64,000 bases of DNA from Flavipsychrobacter sp. (lineage in GTDB: Bacteria; Bacteroidota; Bacteroidia; Chitinophagales; Chitinophagaceae). This document shows positions 42,552 to 51,492 of the stretch, piece by piece. The notes beneath the pieces were generated by a model. It was not told the DNA's origin and made no database searches. It saw only the letters and a program-made list of their open reading frames with translations. A program made the translations under genes and the position numbers. The number at the start of each line of letters is the position of its first letter. Within the stretch, counting starts at the first letter, position 1. The stretch lies in contig JARLGY010000010.1 in NCBI GenBank assembly GCA_031292525.1, positions 1 to 64,000 of the forward strand, in the 5' to 3' direction.

Positions 42552-44432
42552 ATGAGCCAAACTAACCACGATAATTCACTCCAGGAAGTACATCAATCCA
42601 TAGACCCTTCCCTGGCAAGCAACAAATGGAAAAAAGTGCTGGCCTTCTTTGGCCCGGCATACCTAGTGAGTGTGGGCTATATGGACCCCGGCAACTGGGC
42701 TACCGACATAGCCGGAGGTAGCGCTTTCGGCTATACGTTGATATGGGTGCTGCTGATGAGCAACCTAATGGCACTGGTGCTACAATCGTTCAGTGCACGT
42801 TTAGGTATTGTACAAGGCCGCGACCTAGCGCAATGCAGCCGCGCAGTGTACCCACAAGCAGTAAACTTTGTACTTTATATTTTTGCTGAGATAGCTATTG
42901 CCGCCTGCGACCTTGCTGAAGTGCTCGGTATGGCTATTGGCCTTAACCTGTTGTTTGGCATCCCAATGTTATGGGGTGTGCTCATCACCACGCTCGATAC
43001 CGTTCTGCTGCTGTACCTGCAAAAACTTGGAATGCGCAAGCTAGAGGCTTTCATTATTGCGCTCATCACCGTTATTGGGGGATGCTTCCTGGTAGAGCTA
43101 TTTTTTGCAAAGCCCGTTTGGGGTGATGTTGCCAAAGGCTTTGTACCCAGCATACCTAATAGCGCTGCATTATATATAGCCATTGGTATTATTGGGGCAA
43201 CTATTATGCCGCATAACCTGTACCTCCATTCATCGCTGGTGCAAACACGCAAGATCAATAGAGATGACAAATCCATAAAACGTGCGCTGAAGCTGAATAA
43301 TATAGATAGCGCAATTGCGCTTAATATAGCATTTCTTGTCAACGCCGCCATATTGGTGGTTGGGGGCGCTGTTTTTTACGTGCATGGTCATCACGATGTG
43401 GCATCGTTACAAGATGCACACCAGCTGCTGGCACCACTTATGGGCAGTAAATGGGCTTCTTATTTATTTGCTATAGCGCTTATTGCCGCCGGGCAAAGCA
43501 GTACCATTACTGGCACATTGGCGGGACAAATAGTTATGGAAGGGTACCTCCGCCTGCGCATCAACCCACTGGTACGCAGATTGCTGACGCGTTTACTGGC
43601 TATAGTACCTACAGTTATTGTTATATTGGTTGCAGGCGATAAAATGCTGAACCAGATGCTTATTTTCAGCCAGGTGTTGCTGAGTATGCAATTATCGTTT
43701 GCGGTTATACCGCTGGTTCACTTTGTGAGTGATAAACAGCAGATGGGTAAATTTGCACTTACCCTTAAAACAAAGATCGTGGCGTGGTTGGTAACCGCTA
43801 TAATAGTAGCGCTGAACATGAAATTGTTTTTTGAAACAGTGGCCGATTGGCTGCGTGGTACTAACAGCCTTATTGTGCAGTATCTTATTATGTCTGGAGC
43901 ACTGCTGGTGCTTATAGTACTGGCTATTACCTTTTTTTATCCCTTCATCCTCAAAAGGAAAGAAGCGCATATTAACATACATAAGAACGATGCTGCACAG
44001 GCATTGGGTGCAGGCAATGTTGCACCGTTCCGCAAAATTGCCCTGGCCCTTGACTTTAGCGATAAAGACCAACGGGTTATACAATACACTCAATTGCTGG
44101 CACCCAAGGACAGTACACTCATCTTAATACACATTGTAGAAAGCGCCTCAGCCAAACTGATAGGCGATGAAGCCCAAGACCTGGAAACACGTAACGACCA
44201 AGAGCACCTGGCAGAATATGAAAAGTACTTTATAGATAAAGGATTCCAGGCAAAAGGAATATTGGGCTTCCGCAACCGCAGTAAAGAAATAGCCCGCATA
44301 ATAAACGAAAATAATTGCGACCTGCTGGTTATAGGCAGCCACGGCCACAAAGCCATGGGCGACATGCTATTTGGCGAAACCATCAACTCTGTGCGGCACC
44401 TGGTGGGTATTCCTATTTTTATAGCACGCTAA
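42552..44432 (+). CDS. mntH: NRAMP-family Mn/Fe transporter fused to a universal stress domain
   Basis: The 626-residue protein has eleven or so helices in residues 28-470. Helix 1 carries the metal motif SVGYMDPGNWATDIAGGS and helix 6 carries IIGATIMPHNLYLHSS; the methionine that ranks Mn/Fe over Mg is kept. The C-terminal part (about 490-626) is a UspA-type domain, PFRKIALALDFSDKDQRVI with LLVIGSHGHKAMGDMLFGE. The ATP loop of that domain is near-canonical, with Glu-Thr after the last glycine. It would couple proton-driven metal import with a nucleotide-sensing cytoplasmic domain. Confidence 0.9.
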   Translation: MSQTNHDNSLQEVHQSIDPSLASNKWKKVLAFFGPAYLVSVGYMDPGNWATDIAGGSAFGYTLIWVLLMSNLMALVLQSFSARLGIVQGRDLAQCSRAVYPQAVNFVLYIFAEIAIAACDLAEVLGMAIGLNLLFGIPMLWGVLITTLDTVLLLYLQKLGMRKLEAFIIALITVIGGCFLVELFFAKPVWGDVAKGFVPSIPNSAALYIAIGIIGATIMPHNLYLHSSLVQTRKINRDDKSIKRALKLNNIDSAIALNIAFLVNAAILVVGGAVFYVHGHHDVASLQDAHQLLAPLMGSKWASYLFAIALIAAGQSSTITGTLAGQIVMEGYLRLRINPLVRRLLTRLLAIVPTVIVILVAGDKMLNQMLIFSQVLLSMQLSFAVIPLVHFVSDKQQMGKFALTLKTKIVAWLVTAIIVALNMKLFFETVADWLRGTNSLIVQYLIMSGALLVLIVLAITFFYPFILKRKEAHINIHKNDAAQALGAGNVAPFRKIALALDFSDKDQRVIQYTQLLAPKDSTLILIHIVESASAKLIGDEAQDLETRNDQEHLAEYEKYFIDKGFQAKGILGFRNRSKEIARIINENNCDLLVIGSHGHKAMGDMLFGETINSVRHLVGIPIFIAR

Positions 44433-44495
44433 TAGATTTTTACAAAGCTAAAAGCCACTATAGGCAGACCTTCATAAGCCGATGGATTAAGAAAA

Positions 44496-44517
44496 AGGGG
44501 TTGCGTGTGCAACCCCT
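44496..44517 (-). terminator. Terminator of the sugar isomerase gene
   Basis: AGGGGTTGC pairs with GCAACCCCT over a 4-base loop. On the minus strand it is followed by TTTTTC. Confidence 0.85.
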
Positions 44518-44546
44518 CAATATAATTAAAAGCTTTCGTGTTAACG

Positions 44547-45533
44547 TTACACCTTCGCCAGCTCGTTCTTAAGCAAGTCTATTGATTTAATTTCCATTGC
44601 ATCAACTTCCCTTAGATCTGCAAGTATTACAGATACCCAGTCGGTAACGTGTATAAAGTAAAATATCTTTTCCCAGTAGCCCTTACCTATTGAGTACAGT
44701 TCAATAATATTTGGTGTAGTTTTCTTGATCAGTTTTTTAGAAATGTCCATACGTGTTTGTACACGTGCATTATCATCTTCATTCCTCAGGAATAACACAA
44801 CTTTGTTGTCATCCTTTTCGCGCCAGCCTACCAGTTCATTATGGTTCATTTCTGGGAACACGTTATTTATAGCAATTATCTTGCTGTTCTCATTGAGCTG
44901 TTGGCGGACACGCATCGTCAAGCCTTCGTAGGGGCTGGCTGCGTATATGAATGGTAGTTTGCCCAGCAATTTCTGAGCTATATTCTTGGCTGTTTTCTGT
45001 ATGTTCTTTTCTTCTGTGTTCAGTGTTTTTATAACTGCCTTAATTTCTTTTACAAAGTCGCCCTTTATAAAACCATAATGGCGCAGTATAAATAACACCT
45101 GTATCATAGAATAGCCTATGCAAGAGCGTGGCGGCATGCCTGCAGGCAGCAATATGCAATCGAAGTTTTTCTTTTTTGCAATTTCAGTCACCTTTCCACC
45201 GGATGATATGCAAACAATGTTTGCTTTAGCTTTTATGGCCTGCTGCATTGCTGCGGTAGTCTCTTCGGTATTGCCTGAGTAGGATGATATGATCACCAGT
45301 GAATGCTGGTTGATGTAAGAAGGCAGGTAGTAATCTTTATTAACATTAAAAGGTATAGGGCATTTGTCAAACACATAGTTCTGCACTATGCTGCCGCCTA
45401 TACCGCTGCCGCCAAGGCCGGTAAGTACTATATTTCTTATGTCTTTTGTAGTATCTGCAATGAAGTGGTGCGATTCTCCTATGATCAGCGATTCATGTAG
45501 CTGGCTAGCAAAGTTTAATACTAAATCTTTCAT
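44547..45533 (-). CDS. Phosphoglucose/phosphomannose isomerase, SIS type
   Basis: A 328-residue cytoplasmic isomerase with two SIS domains. NIVLTGLGGSGIGGSIVQNY is the sugar-phosphate strand, then VIISSYSGNTEETTAAMQQA, and EMNHNELVGW carries the conserved Glu/His pair typical of the bifunctional PGI/PMI family. It interconverts fructose-6-phosphate with glucose-6-phosphate and mannose-6-phosphate. I chose the ATG at 45533; the longer frame to 45689 reads antisense into YraN. It is divergent from YraN, 13 bases apart. Confidence 0.9.
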   Translation of the reverse strand: MKDLVLNFASQLHESLIIGESHHFIADTTKDIRNIVLTGLGGSGIGGSIVQNYVFDKCPIPFNVNKDYYLPSYINQHSLVIISSYSGNTEETTAAMQQAIKAKANIVCISSGGKVTEIAKKKNFDCILLPAGMPPRSCIGYSMIQVLFILRHYGFIKGDFVKEIKAVIKTLNTEEKNIQKTAKNIAQKLLGKLPFIYAASPYEGLTMRVRQQLNENSKIIAINNVFPEMNHNELVGWREKDDNKVVLFLRNEDDNARVQTRMDISKKLIKKTTPNIIELYSIGKGYWEKIFYFIHVTDWVSVILADLREVDAMEIKSIDLLKNELAKV

Positions 45534-45546
45534 ATTTTTACGTTCG

Positions 45547-45900
45547 ATGTCCAAACATAATGAAACTGGCATAAAAGGCGAACAAATTGCCGGAATCTTT
45601 TTGCTAAATAAGGGATATTTAACTTTAGATACCAATTGGAGGCATGGCAAGTGGGAAATTGATCTCGTTACGCGCCATAACGATACCATTGTGTTTGTGG
45701 AAGTAAAAACACGCAGCAGCTACAAGTTTGGCTATCCTGAAGAATTTGTAACACCTAAAAAACAGCAATTTTTAAAACAAGCTGCTGAAGCTTACCTGTT
45801 TAAAAATCCATGCGATACTGCCCGTTTTGATGTGGTGAGTATATTGCTGGTAAATGGCATAGCCAAAGAGATACTGCATTTTGAAAACGCTTTTTATTAA
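45547..45900 (+). CDS. YraN-family (UPF0102) endonuclease-like protein
   Basis: A 117-residue protein of the UPF0102 family: GIKGEQIAGIFLLNKGYLTL, then HGKWEIDLVTRHNDTIVFVE and VKTRSS. The E-x-D-x(n)-E-x-K pattern is the restriction-endonuclease-like catalytic core. YraN proteins are thought to act on branched DNA or in competence, without firm proof. The ATG at 45547 lies just inside the divergent intergenic gap; the earlier frame is antisense to the isomerase gene. Confidence 0.92.
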   Translation: MSKHNETGIKGEQIAGIFLLNKGYLTLDTNWRHGKWEIDLVTRHNDTIVFVEVKTRSSYKFGYPEEFVTPKKQQFLKQAAEAYLFKNPCDTARFDVVSILLVNGIAKEILHFENAFY

Positions 45901-45923
45901 AAACCACCACAACCCCAATTGAA

Positions 45924-46577
45924 ATGCAAAAGATAAAAAGCAGATCAGCAAACATTTTACTACGTGCAGTAATAATTATATGCTCCCTCCTGTATGTGCC
46001 CACTACCCTCGCGCAAACCACCTTTAAAGAAGGAGATATCATTTTCGAGAAAATACCTTGCGGTAACCTATGCGATGCTATTATAGAAACCACCCCTTGC
46101 AAGCCCGGCCGGGCCTTTAACCATTGTGGTATTGTGCACAAAGAGGGCAAGGACGTGTATGTGATAGAAGCTATAGGCAAGGCAGTAAAACAATCGCCCC
46201 TTGCGGCCTTTCTTAAACGTGATACTTCGTCACTCATATATATTGGTCGCCTGAAACCCCAGTACGCAAAGGCTATAAAACCTGCTATAAAAAAGGCACA
46301 AGAGTATATTGGCACCCCGTACGATGATACCTTCCTCCCAGGCGATTCTGCCCTGTACTGCTCAGAACTAGTTTGGGATAGTTACAAACAAAATGGCACA
46401 CCGATCTTTACCACACAGCCCATGACCTTTAAATCGCCAAAGACAAATGCCACCTACCCCGCATGGACGGACTACTACCAAAGCCTGCACCAACCTATAC
46501 CTGAAGGTATAGAGGGTATCAACCCTTGCTTGATTGCTAATAGTGATAAAGTGGAGTTGGTGATAATACGGCGGTAA
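45924..46577 (+). CDS. Exported YiiX/YebB-type NlpC/P60-like cysteine hydrolase
   Basis: The 217-residue protein has a signal peptide (LLRAVIIICSLLYVPTTLAQ) and a circularly permuted NlpC/P60 (YiiX-like) domain. FKEGDIIFEKIPCG opens it, NHCGIV holds the catalytic histidine, and DSALYCSELVWDSY holds the catalytic cysteine. Such enzymes cleave peptide, amide or thioester bonds, often in cell-wall or lipid context. It is 23 bases downstream of YraN and probably co-transcribed. Confidence 0.85.
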   Translation: MQKIKSRSANILLRAVIIICSLLYVPTTLAQTTFKEGDIIFEKIPCGNLCDAIIETTPCKPGRAFNHCGIVHKEGKDVYVIEAIGKAVKQSPLAAFLKRDTSSLIYIGRLKPQYAKAIKPAIKKAQEYIGTPYDDTFLPGDSALYCSELVWDSYKQNGTPIFTTQPMTFKSPKTNATYPAWTDYYQSLHQPIPEGIEGINPCLIANSDKVELVIIRR

Positions 46578-46625
46578 AAGTTTCTCATTATATGTTAATC
46601 AATACGATCAATATCATATAAAGCG

Positions 46626-46645
46626 AATCAAATTATTGTTTGATT
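46626..46645. promoter_or_regulatory. Palindromic operator-like site (AATCAAA-N6-TTTGATT)
   Basis: A perfect 7-bp inverted repeat with a 6-base spacer lies 17 bases upstream of the AraC-type gene. A related half-site (TTTGATT) lies at 47557-47563 before the next gene. It overlaps the promoter region, suggesting autoregulation. Confidence 0.5.
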
Positions 46646-46661
46646 TTCTTAGTTTTGCTTA

Positions 46662-47531
46662 ATGGTCAATAAGGAGGAATTTGAAATTCCGGGATTAAAT
46701 ATTGGGGATCTGAAACTGAAAGGTTTTAAAGTCCACGAGTTATCCACGTCCGCAAATATTCCTGCATCCCGTGGCCGTCGCGATTTTTATAAAATGGGCC
46801 TGGTTACCGGCCATATGACCGTGTACCACGGCGATAAAACACTGGAAGTAAATGATACTGTACTGTTTTTTGTCAATCCTAAAGCGCCCCATTCTGTTGT
46901 AAGGCATGGTACCACAACCGGGTATGCCTGCCTTTTTACCGAAGGTTTTATTACAGGCAGGGAGCGGACCACGATGTTGAAAAACTCCCCGTTATTCCAA
47001 GTTGGCGACCCACCAGTAATCGGGCTTAACAGTGAACAGGCCTCATTTATGGCTGGCATTTTCCAAAAGATGCTAGCAGTGCATAACGGCGACTATCCTT
47101 ACAAGGGCGAACTGATCAGGAGCTGTATAGAGCTGGTTATTCATGAAGCATTGAGGATACAACCACCGCAAAATGCAATGCAGTTCAAAAACGCGGCAAC
47201 CAGGATCACCCATTTATTTATGGATATGCTGGAAAGGCAATTTCCTATAGAGCGTACCAGTGACCGCCTCAAACTGCGGGCAGCGCAAGACTTTGCGGTT
47301 GGCCTCTCTGTACATGTAAACTACCTTAACCGGTCGATAAAAGAAGTTACCGGCAAGCCTACATCTGTGCACATTGCAGAGCGTATAATAGCCGAAGCGC
47401 AGGCCCTCTTGCAGCACACCGATTGGAGCGTGGCAGACATTGCCTATGCCCTCGGTTTCGAATATCCCACCTACTTCAACAACTATTTTAAGCGAGTTAC
47501 GGGTACCACCCCAAAATCTTTAAAAAAATAG
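46662..47531 (+). CDS. AraC-family transcription regulator
   Basis: The 289-residue protein has an N-terminal cupin-like sensor (residues about 1-150, with KMGLVTGHMTVYHGDKTLEV) and a C-terminal double HTH. VHVNYLNRSIKEVTGKPTSV is the first HTH, and DIAYALGFEYPTYFNNYFKR with VTGTTP is the AraC signature. It precedes an SDR epimerase gene by 94 bases and probably controls it. A TAGTTTTG element ends only four bases before the ATG, so the start may lie further in. Confidence 0.9.
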   Translation: MVNKEEFEIPGLNIGDLKLKGFKVHELSTSANIPASRGRRDFYKMGLVTGHMTVYHGDKTLEVNDTVLFFVNPKAPHSVVRHGTTTGYACLFTEGFITGRERTTMLKNSPLFQVGDPPVIGLNSEQASFMAGIFQKMLAVHNGDYPYKGELIRSCIELVIHEALRIQPPQNAMQFKNAATRITHLFMDMLERQFPIERTSDRLKLRAAQDFAVGLSVHVNYLNRSIKEVTGKPTSVHIAERIIAEAQALLQHTDWSVADIAYALGFEYPTYFNNYFKRVTGTTPKSLKK

Positions 47532-47625
47532 CAGGTTTGAAAATCATACTAATTGGTTTGATTATTGTTAGCGGTGTGCACTGTTTAGGCGGAGCTTTGC
47601 ATTATAAATTCTAAACAAAAACAGT

Positions 47626-48486
47626 ATGAAAATTTTAGTGACAGGCGCTACAGGAAAGGTAGGCAGCAGGTTGGTTCCACGGATGTTAGCAAAGGGATAC
47701 GACGTTAGCATCCTCGTGCGCGATGCGGCCAAAGCATCGACATTAGCCCAATTGGGCGCCCGGGTAGTTGTAGGAGATCTATTTAGCCCGGATACTTTAC
47801 CAGCCGCAGTAGAAGGCGTAGATGCAGTGATACACCTGGCTGCACTGTTCAGGACTTTTACTGATAATGAAGGTATTGTAAAAACAAATTATGGAGGCAC
47901 GGTAGCGCTTGCAAATGCATCAATAACTGCAGGAGTGAAAAGATTTGTTTTTGTGAGTACGGGTAATGTATATGGGTCGGGCTACCAGCACCCTGCCAGG
48001 GAAGACGATAAGGTTAACATTAACGACCCCAGGGCTTACTCATCGAGCAAAATTGCAGCGGAGCAGGAACTCCTTTCACTTCATAAAATAAAGGATTTTG
48101 ATGTGCGCGTGCTGCGTTTAGGCTTCGTGTATGGCGACAAAGATCCTCATATAGAAGAAATAATACCTCTGCTAAAAAAGATGAAACGTCACTCCGGGTC
48201 GAGGATGCATATGGTACATCACCTGGATGTTGCCCAGTCTTTAACCTTACTGCTTCATACGGAGGGGCTAAATGGAGAGATATTCAATGTGGCAGATGAT
48301 GCACCTATTACTTTGTATGAGCTTGCAGATTCCGTTGGACAAGCAGCTGATGCTTTTGACCCGGCTGAAGGGCCATTGGCTGATCCATTTGAAGGTATTT
48401 TGGATATTTCAAAACTTAGGAGCACAACCTGCTTCAGACCACTTGTGCCAAGCTATTATGTGGGGCGTGATCTGGGTATTTTGTAA
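47626..48486 (+). CDS. NAD(P)-dependent extended SDR epimerase/dehydratase
   Basis: A 286-residue extended short-chain dehydrogenase: [16 protein letters not shown] is the nucleotide loop (GxxGxxG), [11 protein letters not shown] and VIHLAALF follow, and the catalytic Y-x-x-x-K is in [10 protein letters not shown] with an upstream FVSTGNVYG serine/threonine. It changes a sugar nucleotide or another small molecule; the substrate is unclear. It lies directly after the AraC gene. Confidence 0.88.
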   Translation: MKILVTGATGKVGSRLVPRMLAKGYDVSILVRDAAKASTLAQLGARVVVGDLFSPDTLPAAVEGVDAVIHLAALFRTFTDNEGIVKTNYGGTVALANASITAGVKRFVFVSTGNVYGSGYQHPAREDDKVNINDPRAYSSSKIAAEQELLSLHKIKDFDVRVLRLGFVYGDKDPHIEEIIPLLKKMKRHSGSRMHMVHHLDVAQSLTLLLHTEGLNGEIFNVADDAPITLYELADSVGQAADAFDPAEGPLADPFEGILDISKLRSTTCFRPLVPSYYVGRDLGIL

Positions 48487-48823
48487 TTCACACGCCAGTA
48501 GAGATCGATGCCAGCAACAAAGTTATAACCTGTAAAGCCGTAACCAAGGCATTAAAAACCTGCTTATAAAATGATCATTGCGTGCTATATCCGCAAGTGG
48601 AAAGATGTTACCGAATTTGGGATTGTATAGTTAAATAAAAATGGTCTCTGATCGCAACCGATTTAAAAGTAAATTAATTTAAAATCTTCATTATAAAGCA
48701 ATTATGACGGTGTGCCTGTACACCGTCATAACAGCTTCTGATCTGGTATAAATTTGGTATAGATCCTATGTGAGGGGTAACTCTTTAAAATGGAAAGCAT
48801 CGAAATACAAAAAAATTATCATC
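48487..48823. other. Intergenic region with a central hairpin
   Basis: No gene is supported. A 10-bp hairpin lies at 48702-48731; the rest is AT-rich. The leader of the Tat-exported SDR gene begins near the right end. Confidence 0.5.
48702..48731. terminator. Hairpin, possible terminator
   Basis: TTATGACGGTG pairs with CACCGTCATAA over about eight bases. Neither side has a strong T-run, so it may be a different structured element. Confidence 0.4.
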
Positions 48824-49849
48824 ATGAATGAAGAGAACAAGGTTAATGAAGAAAATAGGATAAGTCGCAGGCAAATAATTTCCGGGTTGGGAGCAACTAT
48901 AGCTTTAGCAGCGGTTGCACCGTTATCCGGTGCAGCTAAAGACCTTAGCACAGACGATTCATACTCCGGCGGTTTGGAAGATCCAACTACCAAGTATCCA
49001 AAGCCGCCATTCCAGGGCCAATCACAACCCTGGCCGGGCCTAGCCAGCAAGATGGACCCACAACCTGACCATGGAGAAAAGAGCTATAAGGGCTCGGGGC
49101 GCCTAAAGGGCCGCAAAGCCCTCATTACCGGTGGAGACTCTGGCATGGGCCGAGCAGCCGCTATAGCCTATGCGAGGGAAGGTGCCGATGTAGTTATTAA
49201 CTACTACCCCACCGAGGAACCTGATGCCCGTGAAGTGATAGAATTAATAAAGGCAGAGGGCCGCAAAGCAATAGCAATACCCGGCGACCTGCGCGATGAA
49301 GCTTTTTGCAGGAAACTGGTAGCAGAGGCTGTTAGTGGCCTTGGAGGGCTGGACATAATAGTTAACAATGCCGGCCGCCAGCAAACTCATGCTTCCATCC
49401 TTGACATCTCGACCGAGCAATTTGACTGGACCATGAAAACCAATATCTATGCCCCTTTCTGGATCATTAAAGCAGCCTTGCCGCACCTGAAACCCGGATC
49501 GGCTATTATAGGCACCACATCGGAACAGGCATACGATCCATCGCCAGACCTATACGACTATGCTCAAACCAAGGCTGCGACTATGAACTACGTAAAGTCG
49601 CTGGCAAAGCAACTAGGCCCTAAAGGCATCCGTGTAAATGGTGTGGCCCCCGGCCCCATATGGACACCACTGCAGGTAAGCGGCGGCGCCACCCAGGAAA
49701 AACTTAAAAACTTTGGTGGTCAAACCCCAATGGGCCGACCAGGCCAACCGGCGGAGTTAGCATCAATATACGTTCAATTGGCTGCCGGCGATGCCAGCTT
49801 TGCAACAGGCCAGGTATATGGTTCTTCGGGCGGATCAGGACAGCCATAA
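48824..49849 (+). CDS. Tat-exported SDR oxidoreductase, YghA-like
   Basis: A 341-residue protein whose core matches the YghA aldehyde-reductase group of SDR enzymes. ALITGGDSGMGRAAAIAYAR is the NADP loop, DIIVNNAGRQQTHA follows, and the catalytic Ser and Y-x-x-x-K are in GTTSEQAYDPSPDLYDYAQT then KAA. The N-terminus adds SRRQIISGLGATIALAAVAP, a twin-arginine signal, so it should be exported folded with its cofactor. Family members in E. coli are cytoplasmic. The ATG at 48824 fits the Tat signal; a longer frame exists. Confidence 0.85.
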   Translation: MNEENKVNEENRISRRQIISGLGATIALAAVAPLSGAAKDLSTDDSYSGGLEDPTTKYPKPPFQGQSQPWPGLASKMDPQPDHGEKSYKGSGRLKGRKALITGGDSGMGRAAAIAYAREGADVVINYYPTEEPDAREVIELIKAEGRKAIAIPGDLRDEAFCRKLVAEAVSGLGGLDIIVNNAGRQQTHASILDISTEQFDWTMKTNIYAPFWIIKAALPHLKPGSAIIGTTSEQAYDPSPDLYDYAQTKAATMNYVKSLAKQLGPKGIRVNGVAPGPIWTPLQVSGGATQEKLKNFGGQTPMGRPGQPAELASIYVQLAAGDASFATGQVYGSSGGSGQP

Positions 49850-49873
49850 CAATTAAAAAAAACACATTAAAAA

Positions 49874-49906
49874 AAGAGGCTTCAAATTATCCATTTGAAG
49901 CCTCTT
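49874..49906. terminator. Strong terminator closing the PUL/Lut operon
   Basis: A perfect stem (AAGAGGCTTCAAAT / ATTTGAAGCCTCTT) with a 5-base loop and flanking A and T runs sits between the convergent SDR and MDR genes. It can work in both directions. Confidence 0.9.
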
Positions 49907-49940
49907 AATATTTTTCAGTAAAGCTGAGATACAAGTAGCA

Positions 49941-50858
49941 TCATGGTATAAGAACGATCTTGCCATGCGTGTGGCGCTTTTCTATTTCCCGGTAAGCTTC
50001 GCGCACTTCGGTTAATGGATAAGTTTTAGCAATTGGGATTTCCAGTTGCCCACTCTCCATCAATTGAGCCAGTTCTGCAAGCACTTCTACTGTAGCAGCT
50101 TTGCTGTTGCCATCTGTTTTTACCCCATATTTCTGGGCTGCTTCAAAATCAATGATGGTGTCTATTCTTTCGGGGGGTATCCCAAGTTTTATAGCCATAG
50201 CTACATATCCTTTACCAAAAGCATCAATGAACGCATCAATTTTTCCACCAGCAGCTTTCTTTATGTCATCCTCCATATTATCGCCATAAGCAACCGGGAT
50301 AGCCCCATGTTTACTCAACCATTCGTGATTATCCTTACTGGCTATCCCTATCACCTTCGCGCCAATGTTCTTTGCCAACTGCACTACTATGGAGCCCACA
50401 CCGCCTGCAGCGGCTGATACCACCACAGTATCGCCTGCTGCTAACGCTATAGCCTTTACAGCAGCATAAGCAGTAGTGCCTACCACAAACAGGCTACCTG
50501 CTTGTTCCCAAGATACATTAGCAGGCCGTTTAATAAGGTTGGAAGACTCAACCAAAACAAACTCAGCATGACTTGAACGTTCGTTTGAAAAACCTATTAC
50601 TTCATCGCCATCTTTAAAATTGGTAACATCAGCCCCTAGTTGAGTAACAATGCCGGCAAAATCGCTGCCTTCACCACTAGGAAAAGTAGAAGGAAATTGT
50701 TTGGCCATCTTACCTTCCCGGATAGATGCCTCGCCGGGATTTATGCCTGCCGCCTTTACCTTAACGAGCACTTGCTTTTTACCAGGTACAGGTTGTGGTA
50801 CGTCAACAACGTTCAAAACGTCTATTCCTCCGTAGTTATCAAATTTTACAGCTTTCAT
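49941..50858 (-). CDS. MDR-family zinc-free NADP oxidoreductase (quinone reductase-like)
   Basis: A 305-residue medium-chain reductase. It starts MKAVKFDNYGGIDVLNVVDV, has GEGSDFAGIVTQLG and the NADP fold at VVSAAAGGVGSIVVQLAKNI. The catalytic-zinc cysteines are absent, so it acts like quinone oxidoreductase or an enoyl reductase on a small carbonyl substrate. It is the last gene of the minus-strand series, 40 bases after LutC and followed by the operon's terminator. It could help detoxify carbonyl products of glycan breakdown, which is a guess. Confidence 0.88.
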   Translation of the reverse strand: MKAVKFDNYGGIDVLNVVDVPQPVPGKKQVLVKVKAAGINPGEASIREGKMAKQFPSTFPSGEGSDFAGIVTQLGADVTNFKDGDEVIGFSNERSSHAEFVLVESSNLIKRPANVSWEQAGSLFVVGTTAYAAVKAIALAAGDTVVVSAAAGGVGSIVVQLAKNIGAKVIGIASKDNHEWLSKHGAIPVAYGDNMEDDIKKAAGGKIDAFIDAFGKGYVAMAIKLGIPPERIDTIIDFEAAQKYGVKTDGNSKAATVEVLAELAQLMESGQLEIPIAKTYPLTEVREAYREIEKRHTHGKIVLIP

Positions 50859-50898
50859 AATTGGATATGCTTAAAAATCATGCTACCAAAATTAGTAA

Positions 50899-51492
50899 TT
50901 AAAGAAGAGTACCCATAATAAAAATTGTCATAGTGCGCGGACCATGTGCGCCCAATACAAGGGATTGCTCTATATCGGCCGTCTTAGAAGGGCCGGCAAT
51001 GAATGTTCCCCAACCATAATTGTCTTTACCTATAAGCTTGTAAGCATCGTGCATTGTTGCCACCAGCATATCTTTATGCAACACTACAGCCAGGTGTTGT
51101 GTTATAAATGGCAAGGCCCGTTCAAGCACATCAGCTTCGGTTATCCACACCGCACCATTTTCAGCTACGCCCAATTGGGCTTTAATGACAACCAATTCTA
51201 TATTCTCGTACTCCTGAGGAGAATTGAAGATGGCAGAAGAACTGTTTATTGCGGCAAGCTCTGGTATGGAGGTAACGACAGGCCGGGCGGTAGCAAACTG
51301 TTCTTCCAGAAGTAATATAATGGACTCGTAGCTATCTGTAAAATGTAAAGTTGCACCAATACCTTCACACACCTTTTTAAATTCGGTAATGGACTCTGTA
51401 AAATACTTATCAAACTGAGCCACCTCGGGTAGCGAAACAAGCGTTGGCTGGTTCTGCTTTACGGCGCTTAATATTTTGTCTCTGTTACTCAT
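50899..51492 (-). CDS. lutC: LutC, LUD-domain subunit of L-lactate utilization
   Basis: The 197-residue LUD-domain protein is the third subunit of the LutABC complex that oxidises L-lactate to pyruvate. Signature parts are VVIKAQLGVAENGAVWITEA and FIAGPSKTADIEQSLVLGAH then GPRTMTIFIM, the family's C-terminal core. I chose the ATG at 51492 because it overlaps the LutB stop by eight bases (ATGAGTAA) and gives a family-like N-terminus. It completes the LutA-LutB-LutC order. Confidence 0.92.
   Translation of the reverse strand: MSNRDKILSAVKQNQPTLVSLPEVAQFDKYFTESITEFKKVCEGIGATLHFTDSYESIILLLEEQFATARPVVTSIPELAAINSSSAIFNSPQEYENIELVVIKAQLGVAENGAVWITEADVLERALPFITQHLAVVLHKDMLVATMHDAYKLIGKDNYGWGTFIAGPSKTADIEQSLVLGAHGPRTMTIFIMGTLL

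Noticed and set aside
45534-45689. N-terminal extension of the sugar isomerase frame
   Set aside because: It is antisense to the conserved YraN start, and the isomerase fold begins at the ATG at 45533.
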